From Yoonia ponticola (GTDB lineage Bacteria; Pseudomonadota; Alphaproteobacteria; Rhodobacterales; Rhodobacteraceae), in contig NZ_JACIJM010000009.1 in assembly GCF_014199395.1 (NCBI RefSeq), forward strand, positions 62,001 through 126,000: a stretch of 64,000 nucleotides of DNA, read 5' to 3'. A program made the translations under genes and the position numbers. This document shows positions 1 through 7,319 of the stretch, in pieces (the stretch's first letter is position 1; each line of letters starts with the position of its first letter). Below the pieces are notes generated by a model. That model did no database searches and had not been told where the DNA came from. It was given only the letters and a program-made list of their open reading frames with translations.

Positions 1-68
1 ACGACAAGCGGCCAAACTGACACGCGCCCCCAAAAGGGTGTTTCTATTCAGTATGTTATGAAGACTAG

Positions 69-143
69 TGGCAGTCCCTACGAGAATCGAACTCGTCTTT
101 CCAGGTTGAAAACCTGGCGTCCTAACCGATAGACGAAGGGACC
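69..143 (-). tRNA. tRNA-Glu (anticodon UUC)
   Basis: Read on the minus strand this 75-nt sequence folds as a complete cloverleaf. The acceptor stem GGTCCCT pairs with AGGGACT (first pair G:U). The anticodon stem CCAGG/CCTGG encloses the loop TTTTCAA, giving anticodon UUC for glutamate. The T-arm carries GTTCGATTC. The discriminator is G and the CCA end is encoded (positions 69-71). It lies downstream of recJ on the same strand. Confidence 0.97.
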
Positions 144-207
144 GCAGCTAGTAGGGGGCTTTTAGTAAATGCCCCCATTGAGGGCAAGTACATTTTTCAA
201 CTTTTTC

Positions 208-228
208 AAACTTTTTTCAAAAAAGTTT
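208..228 (-). repeat. A/T palindrome at the recJ stop codon
   Basis: AAACTTTTTT-C-AAAAAAGTTT is a perfect inverted repeat with a single-base centre that overlaps the recJ stop codon. It is followed by further CTTTTTCAA-like direct repeats down to about position 190. It may act as a terminator for recJ ahead of the tRNA gene, but the lack of a GC-rich stem makes this uncertain. Confidence 0.4.
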
Positions 229-1984
229 ATGCCGGCGCTGCATCTTCTAATCGTAGCTGCGGTGAACGCCGCCCTTGCCACGTATTTATCTCAAGCCGTC
301 CTGCCAAATGGAAACGCGCACCGCCATGTTTCATCAACATCGGCCCCATCGGCCCGTCCATGACACCAAAGCTAATCGCATCGATCTTTGCGCCCAGACC
401 GTCGCCGAACGTCACCTTCAAATGGTTCGCACCAACCTGTTTCGCGAATAAAATCTGACAATCCGGAAAGGCGAATCTCGGGGCAGGGGCCCCCGCACCA
501 AACGGCCCGGCTTTTTCGATTTGTTCGATCAATTCCACGCTTGCGGCCCCCGGCATCAAAACTCCGTCCAATCGTAGATCCGCAGGGCCGATGTCGCCCG
601 CGCCCTGCTTCGCCAACAGCTCAGAGATTCGCGTCATCGCTTCGTCCAACTTGTCGCGCGACACCGTTAACCCTGCTGCCATTTTGTGACCGCCGCCTTT
701 GATTAACAGTCCCTCAGCCGTCACGCGCTGAATCACCGCGCCCAAATCGATGCCAGACACGGATCGCCCCGATCCTTTGCCCTCGTCACCGTCCATGCCG
801 ATCACAATCGCGGGCCGGTTCGTGGCTTCCTTCAGCCGTGACGCGACGATTCCCACGACGCCCGGATGCCAGCCTTCGCCCGCGGCCCAGACCAACGGCG
901 CGTCAAATCCGCGGTCCTCGGCCTGCGCCATGGCCAAGTCGCGCACCTGCGTTTCGACCTCGCGGCGTTCGGAATTCAATTCGTCCAATTTCGCGGCCAT
1001 GTCGCTGGCCTCTTGGGGGTTATCCGTGGCCAACAAACGTGCGCCTAAATCCGCCTTGCCGATCCGGCCGCCGGCGTTGACGCGCGGGCCCAACAAGAAT
1101 CCCAAATGATAGGACGTTGGTGCCTGATCCATGCCCGCAACGTCCGCCAACGCCGTTAAGCCAATCCGGCCACGCCGCGCCATCACGGTTAATCCCTGAC
1201 GCACCAGCGCACGATTCACACCGATCAAAGGGGCAACATCAGCAACAGTGCCAAGCGCGACCAAATCCAAAAGCGCCATTAAATCAGGGCCTTTCTGACC
1301 TGCGACTTTCATCTGGCGATTGACCTCAACTAACATCAAAAACACTACGCCAGCAGCGCACAAATGAGCCAAATCGCCGCTTTCATCCTGCCGGTTCGGG
1401 TTCACAACGGCTAGCGCAGGGGGCAACGTCTCGCCGCCCAAATGGTGATCCAAAACAATAACTTCGGCGGCAGAGGCCGCTGCAATCGGACCATGCGACA
1501 GGATCCCGCAATCAACACAAACGATCAAATCGTGATCCGCCGCGAGCATCTTCATCGCCGCGTCATTCGGGCCATAACCTTCGTCAATCCGGTCCGGCAC
1601 ATACAGCGTCGCACGGTGGCCCATATCGCGCAGCCACGACAGCAACAGTGCCGCTGATGTTCCGCCATCCACGTCATAATCGGCAAAAACTGCGATACGT
1701 TCTTTCTTGTTTAAGGCCGCCAAAAATCGCGCCGCCGCAGGTTCCATATCCTTCAAAGACCGGGGATCAGGCAGCAAATCCCGCAACGTCGGTGCCAAAA
1801 ACGCGTCGGCTTCTTCAGGTGCGACACCGCGCCGGACCAATGTGCGACACAGCGGGGCTGGTAAACCGGTGGCTTGCGCCATCGCTTCTGACGCGCGGTC
1901 CTCAGCCATGCTCGGGCCGATCCAGCGGCGGTTGGTGACAGAGGCTGCGACGCCCAAAAATGCTTTATCTAGTGGAGTATTCAT
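227..1984 (-). CDS. recJ: Single-stranded-DNA-specific exonuclease RecJ
   Basis: The 585-residue product is a 5'-3' ssDNA exonuclease of the DHH phosphoesterase family, which acts in RecFOR recombination and mismatch repair. Visible motifs are DYDVDG (about 102-107), VDCG (157-160) and the family signature DHH (179-181). The DHHA1 motif GGGHKMAAG is in the C-terminal half, followed by the OB-like RecJ C-terminal domain. Length is normal. I chose the ATG at 1984 over an ATG four codons upstream because the downstream start fits the usual N-terminus; neither has a strong Shine-Dalgarno. It lies on the same strand as glpX, 94 bp downstream of it. Confidence 0.95.
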   Translation of the reverse strand: MNTPLDKAFLGVAASVTNRRWIGPSMAEDRASEAMAQATGLPAPLCRTLVRRGVAPEEADAFLAPTLRDLLPDPRSLKDMEPAAARFLAALNKKERIAVFADYDVDGGTSAALLLSWLRDMGHRATLYVPDRIDEGYGPNDAAMKMLAADHDLIVCVDCGILSHGPIAAASAAEVIVLDHHLGGETLPPALAVVNPNRQDESGDLAHLCAAGVVFLMLVEVNRQMKVAGQKGPDLMALLDLVALGTVADVAPLIGVNRALVRQGLTVMARRGRIGLTALADVAGMDQAPTSYHLGFLLGPRVNAGGRIGKADLGARLLATDNPQEASDMAAKLDELNSERREVETQVRDLAMAQAEDRGFDAPLVWAAGEGWHPGVVGIVASRLKEATNRPAIVIGMDGDEGKGSGRSVSGIDLGAVIQRVTAEGLLIKGGGHKMAAGLTVSRDKLDEAMTRISELLAKQGAGDIGPADLRLDGVLMPGAASVELIEQIEKAGPFGAGAPAPRFAFPDCQILFAKQVGANHLKVTFGDGLGAKIDAISFGVMDGPMGPMLMKHGGARFHLAGRLEINTWQGRRSPQLRLEDAAPA

Positions 1985-2040
1985 CCCACGACACATAAAG
2001 TAGGGGTCTCGCTTTGACCACGCCCCTCATCTTCATTTCG

Positions 2041-2066
2041 CCAAAACAACTCCCGCCGGAGGCGGC
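2041..2066 (-). terminator. Putative terminator downstream of glpX
   Basis: On the minus strand, just after the glpX stop, CCGCC-TCC-GGCGG forms a tight GC-rich hairpin followed by GAGTTGTTTT. The U-tract is imperfect but position and stem fit an intrinsic terminator. Confidence 0.5.
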
Positions 2067-2078
2067 ATGACGCCCAAT

Positions 2079-3044
2079 TCAGCCGACTGGATTACGATAG
2101 TGCATCCGTCGTACCGATCCAGTCTTCGATCGCATCAGAATCGTCTCGGCAGTAATAAATCCAACCTCACGCTTGATACCGGAAACAAGGTTGCCGTCGG
2201 TCACGCCCGTCGCTGCGAAAATCACGTCCTGCGTAACCATTTCATCGCGCGTGTAAATGCGGTCGAAATTCGTGATCCCAGCCTTCGCCGCCCGACCGCG
2301 TTCGTCGTCGTTTCGGAACGTCAGGCGACCCAAAATTTGACCGCCCATGCATTTTAGCGCAGCTGCAGCCAGAACACCTTCAGGCGCGCCACCCGATCCC
2401 ATATACATGTCGACCCCAGTTTTCGTGGGTTCAGCACAATGCATGACGCCCGCAACGTCGCCGTCCGTGATCAACCGGATCGCGGCGCCTGTACTGCGGA
2501 TTTCTTCAATAATCTGCTCATGTCGCGGGCGTTCCAACACGCAAACCATAATGCCAGTCGCGTCACAGCCCTTGGCGGCGGCCAATGCCGCGACGCGCTC
2601 TGACGGGGACATGTCCAAGGTCACAACGCCCTCTGCATAACCTGGGCCAATTGCCAATTTGTCCATGTAGACGTCCGGTGCGTGCAACATCGATCCGCGC
2701 GGCCCCATCGCGATCACGGCTAGCGCGTTTGGCATGTCTTTCGCAGTTAACGTCGTGCCTTCCAACGGGTCCAACGCGATGTCCACGCCGGGGCCATTTC
2801 CAGTGCCGACCTCTTCGCCGATGAACAACATCGGGGCTTCGTCGCGTTCGCCTTCGCCGATCACCACGACGCCTGCGATGTCCAATTTGTTCAACTGCCT
2901 CCGCATGGCGTCAACGGCTGCTTGATCTGCCGCCTTTTCATTGCCACGACCAATCAGTGGGGCGCAAGCAATCGCCGCAGCCTCCGACACACGGGCAAGA
3001 CCCAGCGACAATGCGCGGTCGTTAAAGTCAGTTGAAACAGGCAT
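2079..3044 (-). CDS. glpX: Class II fructose-1,6-bisphosphatase GlpX
   Basis: This 321-residue cytosolic phosphatase hydrolyses fructose-1,6-bisphosphate (and possibly sedoheptulose-1,7-bisphosphate) in gluconeogenesis and sugar-phosphate cycling. Metal- and substrate-binding motifs of the GlpX family are clear: GEGERDEAPML (63-73), GEEVG (76-80) and D-IALDPLEGTT (88-98). The ATG at 3044 has a good Shine-Dalgarno (GAGG, read TGAGGATGCC on the coding strand). It follows hom on the same strand across a 140-bp gap that holds two palindromes. Length is typical for the family. Confidence 0.96.
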   Translation of the reverse strand: MPVSTDFNDRALSLGLARVSEAAAIACAPLIGRGNEKAADQAAVDAMRRQLNKLDIAGVVVIGEGERDEAPMLFIGEEVGTGNGPGVDIALDPLEGTTLTAKDMPNALAVIAMGPRGSMLHAPDVYMDKLAIGPGYAEGVVTLDMSPSERVAALAAAKGCDATGIMVCVLERPRHEQIIEEIRSTGAAIRLITDGDVAGVMHCAEPTKTGVDMYMGSGGAPEGVLAAAALKCMGGQILGRLTFRNDDERGRAAKAGITNFDRIYTRDEMVTQDVIFAATGVTDGNLVSGIKREVGFITAETILMRSKTGSVRRMHYRNPVG

Positions 3045-3128
3045 AATGGCATCCTCATGAAAATTACACTTCCGGCGTAAGTCTACCGTCGATGCAAAAC
3101 AACCATGTGAACGCTAACAGGCACCCAA

Positions 3129-3148
3129 GTTTCTTTGATCAAAGAAAC
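3129..3148. repeat. 20-bp perfect palindrome between hom and glpX
   Basis: GTTTCTTTGATCAAAGAAAC is perfectly self-complementary over 20 bp. It sits between hom (upstream) and glpX (downstream). It could be a hairpin in the transcript or a protein-binding site. Confidence 0.6.
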
Positions 3149-3162
3149 CTAGCTTAAACTGT

Positions 3163-3178
3163 CTTTCCTCAAGGAAAG
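3163..3178 (-). terminator. Small hairpin after the hom stop codon
   Basis: CTTTCC-(TTGA)-GGAAAG on the minus strand lies 7 nt after the hom stop codon. The stem is short and has no clean U-run, so it may only pause or stabilise the 3' end. Together with the 20-bp palindrome it is the only structure seen between hom and glpX. Confidence 0.35.
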
Positions 3179-3184
3179 TTCGCT

Positions 3185-4471
3185 TCAGACCGCTTCAATA
3201 CGAATGGCGACAGGCGTGCCTTCAACGACATCGGTGCTCTCGAACGCCTCTAGCGCTTCGTTCAAAGCCGTCCGCGTCGTCTTGTGCGTCACGATCAGAA
3301 CCGGAGCCGACGTATCATTGTGCCCATACTGGCGCATCCGGTCGATAGAAATCCCAGCTTCACCCAGCAATTTCGCGACTTTGCCCAGTGCACCTGGTTT
3401 ATCCAACAACTGCATCCGCAAATAATACGGGGCAGGGATCGCTGAATGCGCCGAACGCGCCTCGCGCAATGTAATCGCAGGTCGTCCAAACGTCGAGAGC
3501 CGTAAACCACGCGCAATATCCATGACATCGGACATCACCGCGCTTGCGGTTGGGCCTTCACCAGCACCAGCACCGCGCAGCACGATTTGTCCAACGCTAT
3601 CGCCTTCCAGCACAACCATATTGGTCCCGCCTTGCAGCTGACCCAGCGGGGATGTGTCCGGCACAAGGCATGGCGACATGCGCTGTTCCAAGCCGCGACC
3701 CGTCATTTGTGCGACGCCTAACAGCTTGATCTTATAGCCCATATCCGCCGCTTGGTGGATGTCTTCGATTGTGACCGCGCCGATCCCTTCCAGATCAACA
3801 CCGTCGAAATTAACCTTTGTGCCGTAGGCAATCGATGCCAGCAGCGCCAATTTATGCGCCGCATCAATACCGCCCACATCAAGTTCAGGATCGGCCTCAA
3901 GATACCCGAGCTGATTGGCCTCATCAAAAACCGCTTCATATGAAAGACCAGCATCCTCCATCCGCGTTAAGATATAGTTACAGCTGCCGTTCATCACGCC
4001 CATGATGCGTGTGATTTCGTTTCCGGCCAGACCTTCTGTCAAAGACTTTACAACCGGAATGCCGCCCGCGACCGCCGCTTCAAACCGGATCACACGATCG
4101 CGCGCTTCGGCGGCTTCCGCCAAGGCTTGGCCGTGGATCGCCAACAACGCTTTGTTTGCTGTAACGATATCCTTGCCTGCTGCGATTCCTGCTTCGGTGG
4201 ATGCTTTTGCAGGGCCTTCGGACCCGCCCATTAACTCGAGATAGACATCAACATCGTCACGCGCCGCGAGTTTCACAGGATCATCTTCCCACGCGTAATC
4301 CGACAGGTCCACATCGCGATTTTTCGTGCGAGACTGGGCAGATACGGCGGAAATCACGATCCGGCGGCCGCAACGTGCTTCAAGCAAATCGGCGTGTTTT
4401 TGAATGATGCGGACAACGCCCACACCAACCGTGCCAAGACCGGCGATTCCAAGGCGAAGTGGTTGTGTCAT
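3185..4471 (-). CDS. hom: Homoserine dehydrogenase
   Basis: The 428-residue enzyme reduces aspartate semialdehyde to homoserine, the branch point to threonine and methionine. The N-terminus has a Rossmann nucleotide-binding motif (GIAGLGTVGVG, about residues 8-18). The catalytic domain carries the family segment ending GYLEADPELDVGG. The last 80 or so residues form an ACT domain, the usual site of threonine feedback. The ATG at 4471 is preferred over a TTG one codon earlier. It is a monofunctional enzyme, not fused to aspartokinase. metZ, further along this window, consumes its product. Confidence 0.96.
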   Translation of the reverse strand: MTQPLRLGIAGLGTVGVGVVRIIQKHADLLEARCGRRIVISAVSAQSRTKNRDVDLSDYAWEDDPVKLAARDDVDVYLELMGGSEGPAKASTEAGIAAGKDIVTANKALLAIHGQALAEAAEARDRVIRFEAAVAGGIPVVKSLTEGLAGNEITRIMGVMNGSCNYILTRMEDAGLSYEAVFDEANQLGYLEADPELDVGGIDAAHKLALLASIAYGTKVNFDGVDLEGIGAVTIEDIHQAADMGYKIKLLGVAQMTGRGLEQRMSPCLVPDTSPLGQLQGGTNMVVLEGDSVGQIVLRGAGAGEGPTASAVMSDVMDIARGLRLSTFGRPAITLREARSAHSAIPAPYYLRMQLLDKPGALGKVAKLLGEAGISIDRMRQYGHNDTSAPVLIVTHKTTRTALNEALEAFESTDVVEGTPVAIRIEAV

Positions 4472-4526
4472 CAAAGGTTCCGTCGTTGTCGTGAAAATCT
4501 AAAACGCTGTTACTCAATATGGGCTG

Positions 4527-4835
4527 TCACCGCAACGCAGCGCGGGAAATTGCACCCTGCATCCGTGCGCGTGTTGCCCCATCAACCACCGGCCCGCGCA
4601 ATGCAGCAGCGTTCGCCCGCAACCTATTAACCCTGTTTTCGGTCCCAATGATTGATGCTGTGGTAATGCGGGGTTGCTCTGATAGATCCGTATTTACCAA
4701 CGTTTCCAAGGCAATAAGGTCAGGGTAAGGGGCCGCACGTGCCGCAATTGCTTGCTCGCCGCCAATTTCAGGAATCGTCGCGCACCCCACCAAACCCGCA
4801 AAAACGGTTAGAATAAATGTTTGGCGAAAAAGCAT
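4527..4835 (-). CDS. Small predicted lipoprotein, unknown function
   Basis: A 102-residue protein with a short hydrophobic signal ending in the lipobox LVGC (about residues 15-18 after the chosen start), so it is probably lipid-anchored. The rest is a soluble stretch of about 80 residues, alanine- and arginine-rich near the end, with no domain I recognise. The ATG at 4835 is chosen because AGGAC lies 8-10 nt upstream and because the signal peptide begins there; an in-frame longer version would bury the signal. It is transcribed toward hom and is divergent from the tetR-like gene. Confidence 0.7.
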   Translation of the reverse strand: MLFRQTFILTVFAGLVGCATIPEIGGEQAIAARAAPYPDLIALETLVNTDLSEQPRITTASIIGTENRVNRLRANAAALRGPVVDGATRARMQGAISRAALR

Positions 4836-4927
4836 AGCAACGTCCTGTGATTTCGCCCAATTTACGCGGTCTGCACGGCAAGGTGCAAGGTGCGCAGTCA
4901 TTTGGTTGCCGATTGGGTCTTTCCAAG

Positions 4928-4941
4928 TGAACAAGCGTTCA
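4928..4941. promoter_or_regulatory. Putative TetR-family operator
   Basis: TGAAC-AAGC-GTTCA is an inverted repeat with 5-bp arms, 13 bp upstream of the tetR-like start codon and within the divergent intergenic region. Position and form suit an autoregulatory TetR operator controlling both directions; this is inference from layout. Confidence 0.45.
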
Positions 4942-4954
4942 TTTACAGTGTGAT

Positions 4955-5548
4955 ATGGCACGTAAACAAGGTTCACATTCTGACATCACCGGCCCCAAAG
5001 TCAGGGCCGCGGCTTTGCGTTTGATTGCGCGGCATGGCTGTGCCGCCGTTTCGATGCGCCAGATCGCTGCCGAAGTCGGCGTGCAGGCAGGCGCACTTTA
5101 CAACTATACCTCCGACAAACAGACGCTTTTATTCGATCTGATGCGTCGGCATATGGAGAAACTGCTGGCCGCTTACGACGAGACATTGATCACCGGAACG
5201 CCGACTGAACAACTGCGGGCGTTCACGCTGTTTCATATCCGTTACCACCTGCCGCGCCGCGACGAGGTCTTTGTGTCCTATATGGAATTACGCAACCTCT
5301 CTCCCGAGAACTTCCTTGTTGTCGAAGGGCTTAGGCGGAATTACGAAGATGCCCTCGAAGGTATCCTGAAGGCCGGTGAAGCCGACGGTTCGTTCACATT
5401 GCCAGACCGCAAAGTTACAGTTTTGTCGCTGATCGCACAGCTCACAGGCATCACAAATTGGTATCGCGATGACGGGCGTTTGACCCAAGAACAGGTCGAA
5501 GACATCTACTGCGATCTAGTCCTGCGCACGGTCTCAGCACCGCGTTAA
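4955..5548 (+). CDS. TetR/AcrR-family transcriptional regulator
   Basis: The 197-residue protein has a classic TetR N-terminal helix-turn-helix (about residues 14-60, including MRQIAAEVGVQAGALYNY) followed by a helical ligand-binding domain of unknown specificity. The ligand domain resembles the TetR C-terminal type often seen in lipid or acyl-CoA related regulators, but this is only a general impression. The gene is divergent from the small lipoprotein gene, with a candidate palindromic operator right before its start, so autoregulation is likely. The next gene is unrelated, so the regulon is not evident. Confidence 0.9.
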   Translation: MARKQGSHSDITGPKVRAAALRLIARHGCAAVSMRQIAAEVGVQAGALYNYTSDKQTLLFDLMRRHMEKLLAAYDETLITGTPTEQLRAFTLFHIRYHLPRRDEVFVSYMELRNLSPENFLVVEGLRRNYEDALEGILKAGEADGSFTLPDRKVTVLSLIAQLTGITNWYRDDGRLTQEQVEDIYCDLVLRTVSAPR

Positions 5549-5595
5549 CACTTTACAACCATTAACCTTTTGTGAACCCACATGTCACATAACAT

Positions 5596-5611
5596 GTTTC
5601 GCGTGCGAAAC
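5596..5611. repeat. Inverted repeat in intergenic region
   Basis: GTTTCGC-GT-GCGAAAC has 7-bp perfect arms and lies 48 bp after the TetR gene. There is no following T-run. It may end the TetR transcript or serve as an operator for the next gene. Confidence 0.35.
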
Positions 5612-5682
5612 GCTGATCGGTAAACGCTTTCGCTGCGTTACCCGAACAGGTAAAGGGCGTTAACAAAGTGGGGGCTCTTATC

Positions 5683-6171
5683 ATGTTTCATCCGGATAAA
5701 GACGGCGTTTTAGCCGTTGTTGGCGCGTCAACCGGACGCCGAGTGGTCGCATGTGGCGTCATTTACGTCTTGGGAATGTTGTTGATTTACGTGGCACTGG
5801 GCGAACCACCCGCGTTGCCATTGTTGCTGCTCGTCCTAGCGCTAGGTATCGGGTCGCTCGTGCTAGCCGAGGCATTGCGACGCGCGACATTGTCGGAAAT
5901 CATGATGACAGCGGACACGATTTCAACCAGCGACGGGATGGTCATTGCGCGGATCGACGACATCGTCAGCGTTGATCGCGGGGCATTTGCCTTCAAGCCG
6001 TCCAACGGTTTCACCCTCAAGCTGAAAACCAAACAACCCCGAGGCTGGGCCCCGGGGTTATGGTGGCGCTTTGGGCGCTATGTTGGTGTGGGCGGTGCAG
6101 TTTCTGCTGGCCAGTCAAAATTTATGGCTGAACAGATCGCCCTGCAGGTCGCCACACGCAGCGCTAAATAA
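5683..6171 (+). CDS. Hypothetical membrane protein with two TM segments
   Basis: A 162-residue protein with two hydrophobic helices (about residues 20-37 and 42-62) in the first third, followed by a soluble domain of about 95 residues rich in beta-type patterns. The layout resembles a PH-like or YcxB-like cytoplasmic domain behind a membrane hairpin, but I do not recognise a named family. I chose the ATG at 5683; a GTG five codons upstream is possible and has a slightly better-placed purine tract. It converges with the Tad operon with no gap (stop at 6171; the neighbour's stop is at 6172). Confidence 0.75.
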   Translation: MFHPDKDGVLAVVGASTGRRVVACGVIYVLGMLLIYVALGEPPALPLLLLVLALGIGSLVLAEALRRATLSEIMMTADTISTSDGMVIARIDDIVSVDRGAFAFKPSNGFTLKLKTKQPRGWAPGLWWRFGRYVGVGGAVSAGQSKFMAEQIALQVATRSAK

Positions 6172-6759
6172 TTAGCAGCGCGCCGTTTCTACGTCCGCAG
6201 ATGCACTTTCCATATAGCACAATTGTGCGACAAAACGCGGGGCACTGACGTTAAAGTTCTCGAACGTCCGCGTCCCCAAACCAATGTCGAGCATCGGTTC
6301 GTAGTTCACGCTGGTTTCCATCAAGATGGCGCGTTGTCCGTCTTTCAAAATTGGCAATCGATCCGACACATCGTTGATGTCAGTATTGTCCATCGAGCCA
6401 TATTTGCCCGTGTCTTTGGACCAAGACACCAGATAGGATTTGTCGTCGGCATCATACGTGAACGCGGTCAAGCGAAATTCTGGATCGGGGTCCGACCGGA
6501 TAAGCGTTTTCATCAGACCTTCGACACCTGCAAGAAACTCAGGTGTGACGGGGGTGTCTTCGCGGCTGACCATGTCGGTGAGAACCGTGGCGGCGCGTGT
6601 CGCGTCAGTTTCCGCACGAAATGCTGCAAAAAATGTGACCATCGAAAAGGTGATAAAAGACAGCAGCGGCACCATTAATAACAGTTCGACTGATGCAGAA
6701 CCGTTCTCGCTTTTGCGAAATCCGGCGACTGCTGTGCGGATACGAGGAATATGTATCAT
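6172..6759 (-). CDS. TadE/TadF-like pilus assembly protein
   Basis: A 195-residue protein with an N-terminal TadE-like element: a short cytoplasmic lead with a glutamate in the SVELLLMVPLL helix (about residues 24-34), then one transmembrane helix and a periplasmic domain. Such minor pseudopilin-like proteins belong to the Flp/Tad secretion machinery that builds adhesive pili. Its ATG overlaps the stop codon of the preceding TadE-like gene in an ATGA junction, so the two are translationally coupled. It is the last gene of the three-gene operon. Confidence 0.85.
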   Translation of the reverse strand: MIHIPRIRTAVAGFRKSENGSASVELLLMVPLLSFITFSMVTFFAAFRAETDATRAATVLTDMVSREDTPVTPEFLAGVEGLMKTLIRSDPDPEFRLTAFTYDADDKSYLVSWSKDTGKYGSMDNTDINDVSDRLPILKDGQRAILMETSVNYEPMLDIGLGTRTFENFNVSAPRFVAQLCYMESASADVETARC

Positions 6760-7319
6760 TGATAAGGCTCCACAACAAAGGATGACGTTGCTACAAGGGC
6801 ATAAATGCCGCTTGCGTCTTGGGCAGCCGCACCGACTGCACTTGTCGGCAAAACCGGATCGAAGATTGCACATGCACGCAGGACCATCAGGTCGTTGTTC
6901 CCGCCAATGGTCCAGTTGACCACTGGTTCGCTGTCATCTGATCGATCGACACAGTCTTTCTCCGTGCTTACAGGGGTCCAATTACGCGGGTCCCTGCGGA
7001 TCATTTCCAGCTTAACGCTTTCCATGCAATTGGGGATAATCGAAGCCACATCACAGATCATTTGCTTTAGATCCGCGTGGGTTGGGCTTTCCAATGCGCC
7101 GATCCGAACCTGGCGGACCGTCACATCGACACCGCGTTCAAGCATCACACTCCGCAGACCCATCATGCCGCTTTCGTAAGTCGCGGTAAAAAAGAACATG
7201 GCGGCCGGCAGCACCATCATAAATTCGATCGTGCTGGTGCCATCTTCTTTCCGGAAAAAGGTCTTCGCAGCCCGAGCGAACTTAGAAAGAGGGGGCATTT
7301 TCCGAAAAGTGTCCATCAT
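6756..7319 (-). CDS. TadE-like pilus assembly protein
   Basis: A 187-residue protein with the TadE N-terminal pattern: a basic lead, then EDGTSTIEFMMVLPA (about 25-39) leading into one transmembrane helix, and a periplasmic part with four cysteines that could form disulfides. The Glu in the hydrophobic segment is the conserved TadE/pilin Glu5-like residue. Its ATG overlaps the vWA gene's stop codon by 4 nt, and it overlaps the next gene in the same way, giving a tightly coupled operon. Confidence 0.87.
   Translation of the reverse strand: MMDTFRKMPPLSKFARAAKTFFRKEDGTSTIEFMMVLPAAMFFFTATYESGMMGLRSVMLERGVDVTVRQVRIGALESPTHADLKQMICDVASIIPNCMESVKLEMIRRDPRNWTPVSTEKDCVDRSDDSEPVVNWTIGGNNDLMVLRACAIFDPVLPTSAVGAAAQDASGIYALVATSSFVVEPYQ

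Noticed and set aside
6223..6678. A 151-codon plus-strand open frame across the TadE-like gene
   Set aside because: The TadE-like frame has a clear membrane helix, overlaps and family motif; the opposite frame has none.
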